A stretch of DNA of 64,000 nucleotides from an uncultured Lachnospiraceae bacterium (GTDB taxonomy: Bacteria > Bacillota > Clostridia > Lachnospirales > Lachnospiraceae), in contig CACZBD010000011.1 in the NCBI GenBank assembly GCA_902779305.1, forward strand, positions 167,268-231,267. Reading direction: 5' to 3'. The translations under genes were made by a program, and so were the position numbers. This document shows, in pieces, positions 44,279 to 52,807 of this stretch. The stretch's first letter is position 1, and the number at the start of each line of letters is the position of its first letter. Below the pieces are notes generated by a model, which was not told the origin of the DNA, made no database searches, and saw only the letters and a program-made list of their open reading frames with translations.

Positions 44279-45334
44279 ATGGAAAGAGAAGAAAAGTTAA
44301 AAGCATTGGATGCCGCGCTCGCGCAGATCGAGAAGCAGTTCGGCAAGGGCTCGGTCATGAAACTGGGCGATACGAATAACAACATGAACATCGAAACGGT
44401 ACCCACCGGTTCTTTGAGCCTTGATATCGCACTCGGACTCGGCGGGATCCCGAAGGGCAGGATCATCGAGATCTACGGCCCGGAATCCAGCGGTAAGACA
44501 ACGGTCACGCTGCATATGATCGCTGAGGTACAGAAGAGAGGCGGTATCGCAGGATTTATCGATGCGGAGCATGCGCTGGACCCGGTCTATGCGAAGAACA
44601 TCGGCGTGGATATCGATAACCTCTATATTTCCCAGCCGGATAACGGCGAACAGGCTCTGGAGATCACGGAGACCATGGTCAGGTCCGGGGCTGTAGACAT
44701 TGTTGTTGTCGATTCCGTTGCGGCGATCGTGCCGAAGGCAGAGATCGACGGAGAAATGGGAGATTCCCATGTGGGGCTTCAGGCCAGACTGATGTCGCAG
44801 GCGCTCAGAAAACTGACGGCCGTGATCAGCAAGTCCAACTGCACCGTGATCTTTATCAACCAGCTTCGTGAGAAGATCGGCGTGATGTTCGGAAATCCGG
44901 AGACCACGACCGGCGGACGCGCGCTGAAATTCTACTCCTCCGTACGTATGGACGTACGCAGGATCGAGACACTGAAGCAGGGCGGTGAGGTTGTCGGAAA
45001 CCGTACCAGGATCAAAGTGGTCAAGAACAAGATCGCGCCGCCGTTCAAGGAGGCGGAATTCGATATCATGTTCGGGAAGGGCATTTCATCGGAAGGCGAT
45101 ATTCTGGATCTTGCGGCGAACTGCGATGTGATCAACAAGAGCGGCGCATGGTATGCTTACGAGGGACAGAAGATCGGACAGGGCAGAGAGAACACGAAAC
45201 AGTATCTGCTCGATAACCCCGAGATCTGCAAGGAGATCGAACGCAAGGTCAGGGAACATTTCGGCCTGCTTCCGGGAGCAGAGGAGAAGAGTGAGGCAGC
45301 ACCTGCCGCACAGGAAGATAAGAAGAAACAGTGA
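44279..45334 (+). CDS. recA: Recombinase RecA
   Basis: ATP-dependent strand-exchange protein and LexA coprotease, 351 residues. Walker A is GPESSGKTT, Walker B is [12 protein letters not shown], and the L2 loop region is [29 protein letters not shown]. The C-terminal tail is acidic with an Ala-rich end. It has an SOS-type promoter and AAGGAGA ribosome site. The stop overlaps the recX GTG start by four bases. Confidence 0.97.
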   Translation: MEREEKLKALDAALAQIEKQFGKGSVMKLGDTNNNMNIETVPTGSLSLDIALGLGGIPKGRIIEIYGPESSGKTTVTLHMIAEVQKRGGIAGFIDAEHALDPVYAKNIGVDIDNLYISQPDNGEQALEITETMVRSGAVDIVVVDSVAAIVPKAEIDGEMGDSHVGLQARLMSQALRKLTAVISKSNCTVIFINQLREKIGVMFGNPETTTGGRALKFYSSVRMDVRRIETLKQGGEVVGNRTRIKVVKNKIAPPFKEAEFDIMFGKGISSEGDILDLAANCDVINKSGAWYAYEGQKIGQGRENTKQYLLDNPEICKEIERKVREHFGLLPGAEEKSEAAPAAQEDKKKQ

Positions 45335-45993
45335 TCGTTACCGCGATAGAACCATACCGGAAAGATAAATACAGGATCTATTTAAATGACGCATTCGCCT
45401 TTGTATTATACAAGGGCGATCTGCGTCATTTTGACATTGCAGAGGGCAAAGACCTTTCAGAGGAGGAGCTTAACGCGATCCGAGAGGAAGTTCTTGTAAA
45501 GCGTGCGAAAATGCGTGCAATGAACCTGCTTACCGCAAGAGACTATACGGAAGACGCCCTTCGCAGAAAACTGAAAGAAGGGCTTTATCCCGATGATATC
45601 ACGGAGGAAGCGATCGCCTATGTGAAGCGTTTTCACTATGTCGATGACAGAAGATACGCCTTATCTTATATTGAAGCGCACGCGGATTCCTTATCGGGCC
45701 GACAGATCCTGGAAAAGCTTAAGAACAAAGGGATCGATCCTGCCCTGGTTTCTGATTGTCTTGAAACCTATGCGGCAGAAAATGAAACGGATGAAACAGA
45801 GCGGGAGCTTGAGATCCTGAAGGAGCAGATGAAGAAGAAACTGCGCACTTTTTTATCCAAAGAAGGAGAAGAAACCGGGCTTTCGTACGAACAGAAACAG
45901 AAGCTGTTTGCGCAGTTTTACAGACGCGGTTTTTCCATATCCCTGATCGAAAAAGCATATGAACAGTTGATTTTCAATTCTTCAGAATTATGA
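45331..45993 (+). CDS. recX: Regulatory protein RecX
   Basis: Modulator that binds RecA filaments and limits their activity. The 220-residue protein is made of helical three-helix repeats typical of RecX ([54 protein letters not shown]). The start is GTG 45331, overlapping recA (GTGA), so translation is coupled. The insert [18 protein letters not shown] continues the repeat pattern. Confidence 0.92.
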   Translation: MIVTAIEPYRKDKYRIYLNDAFAFVLYKGDLRHFDIAEGKDLSEEELNAIREEVLVKRAKMRAMNLLTARDYTEDALRRKLKEGLYPDDITEEAIAYVKRFHYVDDRRYALSYIEAHADSLSGRQILEKLKNKGIDPALVSDCLETYAAENETDETERELEILKEQMKKKLRTFLSKEGEETGLSYEQKQKLFAQFYRRGFSISLIEKAYEQLIFNSSEL

Positions 45994-46005
45994 TAATATC
46001 TTCAT

Positions 46006-46809
46006 ATGGAATTCAGACCCTGTATTGATATTCATAACGGAAGCGTGAAACAGATCGTTGGAGGCTCTCTTCGTGATGAGGGCGCAGTCAGCGAAAATTT
46101 TGTTGCGACAAAAAGCGCTGCAGATTACGCAAAACTGTATGCTTCAGATGGCTTAAAAGGCGGCCATGTGATTTTGCTTAACGCAAAGGATTCGCCGTCT
46201 TATCAGGCTACAAAAGAAGCTGCGCTTTCCGCGCTCAGAGCTTATCCTTCAGGCCTGCAGGCAGGTGGCGGGATCGACAGTGAGAATGCACAGGAATTTC
46301 TTGACGCAGGCGCATCGCATGTGATCGTTACATCTTATGTATTCAGGGACGGAATGATATGCTATAATCACCTTACCGAATTGCAGAAAGCCGTCGGAAA
46401 AGAGCATATCGTGCTGGATCTAAGCTGCAGAAAAATGTCTGCAGATCCTGACTTTCATGGATCTGAAGATGCATACAGGATCGTGACGGACCGCTGGCAG
46501 AAATTCACCACAACCGCCCTCTCCTGTGAACTGTTGTCGGAACTGGCTGCTTACTGCGATGAATTCCTTGTCCATGCAGTGGATGTGGAAGGAAAGGTAT
46601 CGGGTATTGAAGAAGGAGTCGTTACGATCCTGAAGGATTCGCCCATACCTGTCACCTATGCGGGCGGCATTGCCTCTATAGAGGATCTCAGACGGATCCG
46701 TGAACTCGGAGAAGGTCGTGTCAATGTCACCATCGGCAGTGCGCTTTCCCTGTTCGGCGGAAGCCTCGACTACCGGGAGGTATTGGAATGCATACGATCA
46801 TGGTCGTAG
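46006..46809 (+). CDS. hisA: HisA of the eukaryotic (HIS6) type, orphan
   Basis: Phosphoribosylformimino-5-aminoimidazole carboxamide ribotide isomerase of histidine synthesis, TIM barrel, 267 residues. The sequence follows the eukaryotic-type subfamily: MEFRPCIDIHNGSVKQIVGGSL, the phosphate-binding LQAGGGIDSENAQEFLDAGASHVIVTSYVFRDG, VHAVDVEGKVSGIEEGVV and VTYAGGIASIEDL. Ordinary bacterial HisA differs clearly in length and motifs. No other his gene is nearby. It begins 12 bases after recX and overlaps the response regulator gene by 22 bases. Confidence 0.87.
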   Translation: MEFRPCIDIHNGSVKQIVGGSLRDEGAVSENFVATKSAADYAKLYASDGLKGGHVILLNAKDSPSYQATKEAALSALRAYPSGLQAGGGIDSENAQEFLDAGASHVIVTSYVFRDGMICYNHLTELQKAVGKEHIVLDLSCRKMSADPDFHGSEDAYRIVTDRWQKFTTTALSCELLSELAAYCDEFLVHAVDVEGKVSGIEEGVVTILKDSPIPVTYAGGIASIEDLRRIRELGEGRVNVTIGSALSLFGGSLDYREVLECIRSWS

Positions 46810-47888
46810 ATGACAGCGAAACAGAACTTGTCATCGCCGAAAAAGCACTGGAAAAAGAATACCGTGTCAGCACCATCAACAATTCCAAACAGGCGCTTGC
46901 GCGTCTGAGCAAGGCTACGATCATGCCGGATCTTCTGATCTTAGACATTGCCATGCCGGGAATTAACGGTTTTGATATGCTCATGCGTATGAAGAGCAAT
47001 GACAAGATGAAGCAGATCCCGGTGATCTTTTTGTCCGGAGATAAGGAAAATTCCACGGAACTCGAAGCCTACCGGCTCGGCGCCGTTGATTTTATCCGCA
47101 AGCCTGTCGTTGCCCAGCTTCTTCGTAAGCGTGTTGAGCTGCAGATCAATCTGCTTGAATACAAACGGAATATGACGGCCTATAATACGCAGCTGCAGCA
47201 GAATGCCAGTCAGCAGGCGCAGAATGCATACAGGCTGCATTATTTTATCATCGGCATCATCACCGATCTGATCGCAAGTAAGGATGGCTATACCGGCATT
47301 CATTCGGTCGCTGTCTCCAAATATATGGGGATCCTTCTGAAAGAAATGCTGATGTCCGGGATCAATTACGGCATTTCCGCGGAGGATTTTGAACTGATCA
47401 TGCTTTCCGCGCAGCTTCATGATATGGGGAAGATCGGCGTGCCCGATGCCGTGCTCCAGAAGACCGGGAAATACACGGAGGAGGAATTCATGCAGATGAA
47501 AAATCATACCGTGTATGCTGCCAACGCGATCCAGAAATACGCGTACCTGCTTCCGAATTCCAAGTTCATTACCTATACATACCAGATGGCCAGATCCCAT
47601 CACGAACGCTATGACGGAAAAGGGTATCCGGACGGACTGCAGGGCGCCTCGATCCCGATCCTGGCAAGGATCCTTTCCGTGGCCGATGTGTACGATGCGC
47701 TTGTCAGTGAGAGAAGTTACAAAAAACCCATGACGCACGAGCAGGCATATAACATCATCACACAGGGCGCGGGCGTGCAGTTTGACCCGCAGGTGGTCGC
47801 AGCGTTCCAGAGAGTGCACTCGGATATCTACGAAGCACACCGGCAGTTGGAAGCGCAATACGCAAGAGGCGGAATGGGCATGCAGTAA
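46788..47888 (+). CDS. Response regulator with HD-GYP cyclic di-GMP phosphodiesterase domain
   Basis: A 366-residue cytoplasmic protein. The receiver domain (1-125) is intact: DD at residues 8-9, acceptor Asp in LLILDIAMPGINGFD (about residue 54), and Lys in FIRKP. A coiled linker leads to an HD-GYP domain with HDMGKIGVPD, the metal-site HHERYDGKGYPDGL and ILSVADVYDALVSERSYK. It should hydrolyse cyclic di-GMP when phosphorylated. The start ATG 46788 has GGGAGG upstream; ATG 46800 is an alternative. No histidine kinase is adjacent. It is followed by a terminator. Confidence 0.92.
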   Translation: MHTIMVVDDSETELVIAEKALEKEYRVSTINNSKQALARLSKATIMPDLLILDIAMPGINGFDMLMRMKSNDKMKQIPVIFLSGDKENSTELEAYRLGAVDFIRKPVVAQLLRKRVELQINLLEYKRNMTAYNTQLQQNASQQAQNAYRLHYFIIGIITDLIASKDGYTGIHSVAVSKYMGILLKEMLMSGINYGISAEDFELIMLSAQLHDMGKIGVPDAVLQKTGKYTEEEFMQMKNHTVYAANAIQKYAYLLPNSKFITYTYQMARSHHERYDGKGYPDGLQGASIPILARILSVADVYDALVSERSYKKPMTHEQAYNIITQGAGVQFDPQVVAAFQRVHSDIYEAHRQLEAQYARGGMGMQ

Positions 47889-47935
47889 AGAAACGGAATG
47901 CAGTAACGGAATATGGTCACAGAAATGAGAAAATG

Positions 47936-47966
47936 AAAAGCCCCGCAGAGATCTGCGAGGCTTTTA
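47936..47966 (+). terminator. Rho-independent terminator after the HD-GYP gene
   Basis: AAAAGCC and CCGCAGA pair with TCTGCG and GGCTTTT across a 2-base loop, an A-rich-to-T-rich symmetrical hairpin that could also stop minus-strand transcripts from the csp gene. Confidence 0.85.
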
Positions 47967-48064
47967 TAATCTGTGTTCTAAGTACTGCTTATTCCCCTAA
48001 CATAAGAATATCCCAAAAAGTTATACTATTACTTAGTAGAAAAGGTACATTGTAAACAACAAGA

Positions 48065-48262
48065 TTATAATTTGGTTACGTTTGTAGCCTGAGGTCCTTT
48101 TTCGCCGTTTACGACATCGAACTCAACAGCAGCGCCCTCGTCCAAAGACTTGAAGCCTTCCATGTTCAGTCCGGAATAATGTACGAAAACGTCGTTGCCG
48201 GATTCATCAGAGATGAAGCCGTAACCCTTCTGGTTGTTAAACCATTTTACGGTACCTTTCAT
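48065..48262 (-). CDS. Cold-shock domain protein (CspA/CspB family)
   Basis: A 65-residue single-strand nucleic-acid chaperone. [32 protein letters not shown] carries RNP1 (KGYGFI) and RNP2 (VFVHY). The frame is open for 57 residues upstream, but the start with GGAGG eight bases ahead and the normal size fix the ATG at 48262. It is transcribed from its own minus-strand promoter with a leader of about 95 bases that contains a duplicated 16-base motif. Confidence 0.95.
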   Translation of the reverse strand: MKGTVKWFNNQKGYGFISDESGNDVFVHYSGLNMEGFKSLDEGAAVEFDVVNGEKGPQATNVTKL

Positions 48263-48312
48263 TGTACAATACCTCCGTTGTCTGGATCTTAGCTTTTGTT
48301 CCGTTTCAACAA

Positions 48313-48355
48313 ACGGGACAAAGCCCACAATTACTACAGACGGGGCAAAGCCCAC
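48313..48355 (-). repeat. Duplicated 16-nt motif in the csp 5' leader
   Basis: Plus-strand 48313-48328 (ACGGGACAAAGCCCAC) and 48340-48355 (one base different) are direct repeats with 27-base spacing in the untranslated leader of the csp gene. They might be binding sites for the cold-shock protein or part of a temperature-sensing structure; function unknown. Confidence 0.5.
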
Positions 48356-48365
48356 GTCACTTTGC

Positions 48366-48394
48366 AGTTTAGCATACAAGGGAATGGTTGTAAA
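48366..48394 (-). promoter_or_regulatory. Promoter of the cold-shock gene
   Basis: On the minus strand, TTTACA (48394-48389), 17-base spacer, TAAACT (48371-48366). It is back to back with the plus-strand promoter at 48402. Confidence 0.65.
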
Positions 48395-48401
48395 CAAAAA
48401 G

Positions 48402-48430
48402 TTGCTATTTAATCGCATTTCATGTAAAAT
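48402..48430 (+). promoter_or_regulatory. Promoter of the bactofilin / muramidase cluster
   Basis: TTGCTA (48402-48407), 17-base spacer, TAAAAT (48425-48430), 63 bases before the first gene of the cluster. No clear second promoter or terminator is visible until about 55186. Confidence 0.75.
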
Positions 48431-48492
48431 CATACTCTATAGGGGTAAGGGGATACTATGCTTGAAATCCCGTCAGAACGGAGTATTATTTC

Positions 48493-49269
48493 ATGGGCAT
48501 CAAGATGAAAGAGAAGATGGGAAACGAACAGTTTGTGGAAGAGAAGCCGAAAAAGACCACAAAAAAGACTTCGCGTTACACGGTTCTCCTGATCCCGGAT
48601 TCCACGGATCATTCCAAAACGTTCGAGCTGACTTTTGATCACATTCTGCGCCTGATCGTTGCCGTCATCGCTGTGATGATCGTGCTGATCAGCCTGCTGG
48701 TATCCTTCGTTTTGAAGAATTACCGCCTCGAACATGACAACTCCAAACAGCTGGAGATCGACAGTCTGAATGCGCAGATCGAGAAACTGCAGGATGAAAA
48801 AGCTGATCTGTATGAGGAGGTCGTTTCCTTAACCGGCGTGGTCGCCAAGAAACAGGAAAACGAAAGAAAGATCGAACAGGAAATGAGCGAAGCGGCGCTT
48901 CCCACAGGATATCCGGTCACGGGATATGCACTGATCGTGCAGGATCCCACGTCGGAAACCGGAGAGAGCGTAAAAGGCAGAGTCGTTTTCAATACGATCA
49001 TCGGAACGGCTGTTGTGGCAAGCGGGGATGCGACGGTTTCCCTGAAGATGGATGACAATGTGTTCGGTACGCAGATCGTTTTAGATCACGGGAACGGTTA
49101 CAAGAGTATTTACCGGTGTTCCGGAAGTGTGAAAACGGCAGTCGGCGAAGAAGTCAAGCGTGGGGAGGTTCTTTTCGTGATCACCGAGGAGGATTCCCTG
49201 TTTGCCTATGAGATCGTCAGGAACGGGGAAGCGGTCGAAGCATTGGATATGATGGACATTCAGGGCTAG
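48493..49269 (+). CDS. Membrane-anchored degenerate M23 (LytM-like) protein, bactofilin partner
   Basis: A 258-residue protein with a Lys-rich cytoplasmic N-terminus, one TM helix at about 52-75 and a coiled coil at about 80-125, then an extracellular LytM-like beta domain (about 140-258). The segment GTQIVLDHGNGYKSIYRCSGSVKTAVGEEVKRGEVLFVI aligns with the M23 core, but zinc ligands are lost: YRC stands where family members have YxH, the final HxH region is LFAYEIV, and no HxxxD motif precedes. It is therefore probably a non-catalytic regulator or scaffold. M23 proteins encoded beside bactofilins are a known pairing (Csd1/CcmA, LmdC/BacA). Ribosome site GGAG. Confidence 0.82.
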   Translation: MGIKMKEKMGNEQFVEEKPKKTTKKTSRYTVLLIPDSTDHSKTFELTFDHILRLIVAVIAVMIVLISLLVSFVLKNYRLEHDNSKQLEIDSLNAQIEKLQDEKADLYEEVVSLTGVVAKKQENERKIEQEMSEAALPTGYPVTGYALIVQDPTSETGESVKGRVVFNTIIGTAVVASGDATVSLKMDDNVFGTQIVLDHGNGYKSIYRCSGSVKTAVGEEVKRGEVLFVITEEDSLFAYEIVRNGEAVEALDMMDIQG

Positions 49270-49353
49270 AAAGTTCTTATACATAAGAGTTGCCTGAGCC
49301 GATTTGCGAAGCAAAAAATGAAACGGCGGGGGTTTTAAACAGAGGAGGAAAAA

Positions 49354-49923
49354 ATGTTTGGGTTTTTAAAGGAAAACAGTGACAAGATCAATCTGAACAA
49401 CTATACCATTACGACCATTGTCGGAAATGATACGGTTGTGGAAGGAACGATCATTACGAAGGCATCCGTTCGGATCGATGGGACGCTGATCGGCGGCGTA
49501 TCCGCGGAAGGCGTAGTGATCTTATCCAAAAACGGAAAGATCAAGGGCAACATCATGGCTGAAAATATCGTCGTTGCAGGCGTCGTCGAAGGAAACATGC
49601 AGATCAGGGAAAAAGTCAACGTGGAACCGACCGGCGAGATCTACGGCGATATCACCACGAAGAGTCTTCTGATCGACGAGGAGTCTGTGTTCCAGGGAAA
49701 CTGCTACATGAACCGCGAGGTTCCCGTGAACGGCGGAAGAGGAAAACGGAAAGCTGCCAAGTCGGAGAAGATCGTATCCGCATCCGAAGCGGCGGCTGCC
49801 GCAATGGGACGTATCGAGCAGGGGGTTCCTGCACAGGAAGATTTGAATGCGGATCAGGAAATATCCTTAAATCATGCCAGCGCACCGCTTGATGATGAAG
49901 ATATCGATTTTGTGGAAGTATGA
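49354..49923 (+). CDS. Bactofilin (polymer-forming cytoskeletal protein)
   Basis: A 189-residue protein whose central part (about 25-115) is the right-handed beta-helix of bactofilins (DUF583): VVEGTIITKASVRIDGTLIGGVSAEGVVILSKNGKIKGNIMAENIVVAGVVEGNMQI. It polymerises without nucleotide and usually positions cell-wall enzymes at the membrane. The short N-terminus could touch the membrane, and the C-terminal tail of about 70 residues is Lys/Ala-rich then acidic. It has a GAGGAGG ribosome site and lies 84 bases after the M23-like gene. Confidence 0.95.
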   Translation: MFGFLKENSDKINLNNYTITTIVGNDTVVEGTIITKASVRIDGTLIGGVSAEGVVILSKNGKIKGNIMAENIVVAGVVEGNMQIREKVNVEPTGEIYGDITTKSLLIDEESVFQGNCYMNREVPVNGGRGKRKAAKSEKIVSASEAAAAAMGRIEQGVPAQEDLNADQEISLNHASAPLDDEDIDFVEV

Positions 49924-49953
49924 GAACAGGACGCTCAGTGAGGAACAAAACGG

Positions 49954-51069
49954 ATGCCGGACCAGCTGAAAGTTGTCGTTCTCGATGACGACAGCATCAG
50001 AAAAAATCAGATCAGAGAAGCTTTGCCGGATTACATTGATGTAATCTGCAGCGGCTTCACCGAATCGGCCAAAAACCAGATCCGTCCGCAGCAGGATAAC
50101 AGAAAGACCGACCTTGTCATCATGAATGCTGAGGATGGCGCGGGATCGGCACCGGCTTTTTTTTCATGGATCAAAAACGAACAGGGATTGGAACGTGTTC
50201 CCGTCCTGTTACTCTGCCGGGATGCGTTTTCCGATGAGGCGCTTTCTTTCTTGGAAACCGGCGATGCCGAATATTATGAGGGGGCATTCGATCCGGACCA
50301 TTTTTTCATGAAAGTCATGGAAGTGATCGATGCTGCAGAGATGGCATCGGAAGAGATTTATGAACCTTCCTTCCGGGAAAAAGATCCGGATGAGCGGCTC
50401 TTCGGACAATCCATCAAACCTTTCGGAGAAACAGAGGATACGGTTAAGCGCAGCATCGTTTTGCAGCATGAAGAGCAGCTTTCACAGCTTGATCAGGCAC
50501 TGGAGCGGGGCAAAAAGAAACAGGAGAAGATCAGGGAGATCATGGATCTCGCTCTGAAATATAAAGATGAGATCCTTGCAGAAGAGAAAGCGGCCGCGGA
50601 ACAGAAGAAACAGGCACTTGACAATGACGGGGATCCTGCCGGATCACTGCACCGCCTGAACGGTTCCAAAGTGGAGCAGATCCTTTCCGAAGAAGAAAAC
50701 AGACGCACCATCGTGCTTGTGGACCATGATCAGAAAAACAGGAAACTCTGTGAACTGTTTTTAAAGAGTGACTACGATGTTGTGACGCTTTCCACCGGGA
50801 TGAGTGCGATCGACTATTTTGTGCGCCGTAAAGCGGACCTTTTGCTGATCAGCTACAGCATGCCGATCTTAAACGGCTTAAAGATTCTCGACAGCATCCG
50901 CTGGCAGCCGAACGGAAAAAAAGTGCCGGCGATCTTTCTTGCGGACGAAATGTCGGAAACCGTCAGAAAACAATGTCAGAAGGAACGGGTTGTCGGCATC
51001 CTGACAAAACCGGTACAGAAAGCCGCACTGAGACGTTCCGTCGATGCGGTCCTATCAACTTTGAAGTGA
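49954..51069 (+). CDS. Protein with two pseudo-receiver domains and a coiled-coil linker
   Basis: A 371-residue cytoplasmic protein. The N-terminal receiver-like fold (1-125) has DDD at 11-13 but Asn58 at the phospho-acceptor position (DLVIMNAEDG). A charged helical linker spans about 165-230. The C-terminal receiver-like domain (about 250-371) reads TIVLVDHDQKNRK, then DLLLISYSMPILNG with Ser300 in place of Asp, though the Lys of LTKP is kept. Neither domain can be phosphorylated in the usual way. Such domains usually act as protein-binding modules. It lies 30 bases after the bactofilin. Confidence 0.82.
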   Translation: MPDQLKVVVLDDDSIRKNQIREALPDYIDVICSGFTESAKNQIRPQQDNRKTDLVIMNAEDGAGSAPAFFSWIKNEQGLERVPVLLLCRDAFSDEALSFLETGDAEYYEGAFDPDHFFMKVMEVIDAAEMASEEIYEPSFREKDPDERLFGQSIKPFGETEDTVKRSIVLQHEEQLSQLDQALERGKKKQEKIREIMDLALKYKDEILAEEKAAAEQKKQALDNDGDPAGSLHRLNGSKVEQILSEEENRRTIVLVDHDQKNRKLCELFLKSDYDVVTLSTGMSAIDYFVRRKADLLLISYSMPILNGLKILDSIRWQPNGKKVPAIFLADEMSETVRKQCQKERVVGILTKPVQKAALRRSVDAVLSTLK

Positions 51070-51081
51070 TACAGGGTACAG

Positions 51082-51762
51082 ATGAAAAGAAAGATTTTGA
51101 TCATTCATGATGATATATTGGCGCTCAGGACGCTGAAAAAGAGCCTGGAGGATGATTTTGAGATCCGCCTGGAAAATGCCGGACAGCGTTTTGCGGAACA
51201 TACCGACGAATACCGGCAGGACATGATCCTTCTGAAAGCAGATCTTCCGGGAATGAGCGGTACGGAGGTGTTTGAGATCTGGCAGAAGAAGACGCATGAG
51301 CCCACTCCCGTGGTCATGCTGGTCCCGGTTCTGACGCCTCAGACAGAAAGAATGTATCTGGAAAAAGGGCTGGCAGGCGTTCTGCCCGCCGATCTTCCCG
51401 GACCGGAACTGGCCGAAAAACTGAAACAGATCTTCTTTGAGCATGCGGGCACGCAGCAAAAGCCGCATGTACTCATTTTGGGCAATGATGCTGCAAATAT
51501 CCGTCTTACCAAACTGGATCTGGAATCGGCCGGCTTAAGAGTCTCGGCCGTGTTATCCGTGATCGAAGCCATCGATATTCTGAAGCAGGAAACGGTAGAT
51601 GCGTTTTTGATCGCAGGTCCCATCCTGAACGTCAGCGAGAAGGAAGTGTATGATACGATCTGCAAACGCCTGTCCGTCAGATCGCTTCCGGTGGTCTACG
51701 GGTCGGATTCTCCCGGAAAAGACATCCTATTAGACAAGGTGGATAAAGTGATTGGCAGATAG
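51082..51762 (+). CDS. Tandem pseudo-receiver protein
   Basis: A 226-residue protein of two receiver-like domains in tandem. Domain 1 (KILIIHDDILALRTLKKSLE) has DMILLKADLPGMSG with Lys52 where the acceptor Asp belongs. Domain 2 (about 128-226, HVLILGNDAANIRLTKLDLE) has DAFLIAGPILN with Ala178 at that position. It is 12 bases after the preceding gene and its stop overlaps the GH25 start, so all are probably made together. No output domain is present. It may be an adaptor. Confidence 0.78.
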   Translation: MKRKILIIHDDILALRTLKKSLEDDFEIRLENAGQRFAEHTDEYRQDMILLKADLPGMSGTEVFEIWQKKTHEPTPVVMLVPVLTPQTERMYLEKGLAGVLPADLPGPELAEKLKQIFFEHAGTQQKPHVLILGNDAANIRLTKLDLESAGLRVSAVLSVIEAIDILKQETVDAFLIAGPILNVSEKEVYDTICKRLSVRSLPVVYGSDSPGKDILLDKVDKVIGR

Positions 51763-52807
51763 AAAGAAAGACAACCGCGCCATGCTCATCATCCTGATCT
51801 TTTCCGTGTTTTTCTTCGGATTGATCATCGGCATGCTGTTGATCCATATCGCAGATAACAAAAAAGCGGAAAAAGAATCCGCAAAAGATCAGAATAAGAC
51901 ACCCACTACGATCCAGGTTTCCGGCGGTACGGAATATGTCAAGGTTTACGTTCCGAAACGCGAAGTCAGATACGGGACGATCCCGGTCAATTCCTATGAC
52001 CCGGAAGGATTCCGGATCGAAGACGGGTTCATGGCCTATTATGATGAGAACGGGAACAAGATCTCCCATCTGGGCGTGGATATCAGTTATCACCAGAAAA
52101 AGATCGACTGGGAAGCATTGAAAGCATCTCCCTGCGAATTCATCATGCTCAGATGCGGCTATCGCGGCTACACCGAGGGCGGGCTTGTGGAAGACGAGAA
52201 GTTCCACGAATATGCACAGGCTGCGGTGGATGCGGGATTTCCCATCGGCGTGTATTTCTTTACGCAGGCGCTGACCGAGGAAGAAGCTGTGGCGGAGGCT
52301 GATTTTGTTCTGGATCTGATCAAAGATTATCCGATCAGCTATCCGGTCGTCATCGACAGTGAGTATGTTTCCAGCAGCAGCGCAAGGACCAATCAGGCCG
52401 AGATGACAAAGGAAGAACGTACGGCGCTTCTGATCGCGTTTTGCGAAAGAGTCAAAGAGCAGGGGTATTATCCCATGGTCTATGCTTCCGAAAACTGGCT
52501 CAGAAGGGATCTGGATGCGTCCATGCTGCAGCCCTATGAGATCTGGGCACCGCAGTATCTGGATCAAAATGACTTCATGTACGATTTTACGATCTGGCAG
52601 TACACGGATGCCGGACAGATGCCCGGGATCGACGGTGTCGTGGATCTGAACATCAGCATGGTGGACTATGCATCCTTTGTTCCTGCCATGCGGGAAGCCG
52701 TTGTGGGAAACGGCGAGATCATCGAGGAAGAAGACCGGGATACGGATAATCTTACAGAAAATTCGGAAGATCAGGGAAATACAGAAGATACAGAGGAAGT
52801 TCCATGA
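51752..52807 (+). CDS. Membrane-anchored GH25 muramidase (lysozyme)
   Basis: A 351-residue peptidoglycan hydrolase. A TM anchor is at about 11-33, a linker up to about 105, then the GH25 barrel: HLGVDISYHQKKIDWEALK with catalytic Asp110, and VVIDSEYV with Asp202/Glu204, the DxE pair of the family. The tail after about 320 is acidic and unstructured. Start is TTG 51752, overlapping the previous stop by 11 bases, with AAGGTGG upstream; ATG 51782 would remove the charged N-terminus. Likely target: muramic acid-glucosamine bonds near the bactofilin scaffold. It overlaps the next gene by 4 bases. Confidence 0.88.
   Translation: MADRKKDNRAMLIILIFSVFFFGLIIGMLLIHIADNKKAEKESAKDQNKTPTTIQVSGGTEYVKVYVPKREVRYGTIPVNSYDPEGFRIEDGFMAYYDENGNKISHLGVDISYHQKKIDWEALKASPCEFIMLRCGYRGYTEGGLVEDEKFHEYAQAAVDAGFPIGVYFFTQALTEEEAVAEADFVLDLIKDYPISYPVVIDSEYVSSSSARTNQAEMTKEERTALLIAFCERVKEQGYYPMVYASENWLRRDLDASMLQPYEIWAPQYLDQNDFMYDFTIWQYTDAGQMPGIDGVVDLNISMVDYASFVPAMREAVVGNGEIIEEEDRDTDNLTENSEDQGNTEDTEEVP

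Noticed and set aside
48313..48355. CRISPR-like direct repeats
   Set aside because: Only two copies with 11 bases between them, in an ordinary csp leader, and no cas genes.
48065..48433. Cold-shock protein with a 57-residue N-terminal extension
   Set aside because: The extension has no homology, runs across the csp promoter and leader, and the ATG at 48262 has GGAGG and gives the normal 65-residue protein.
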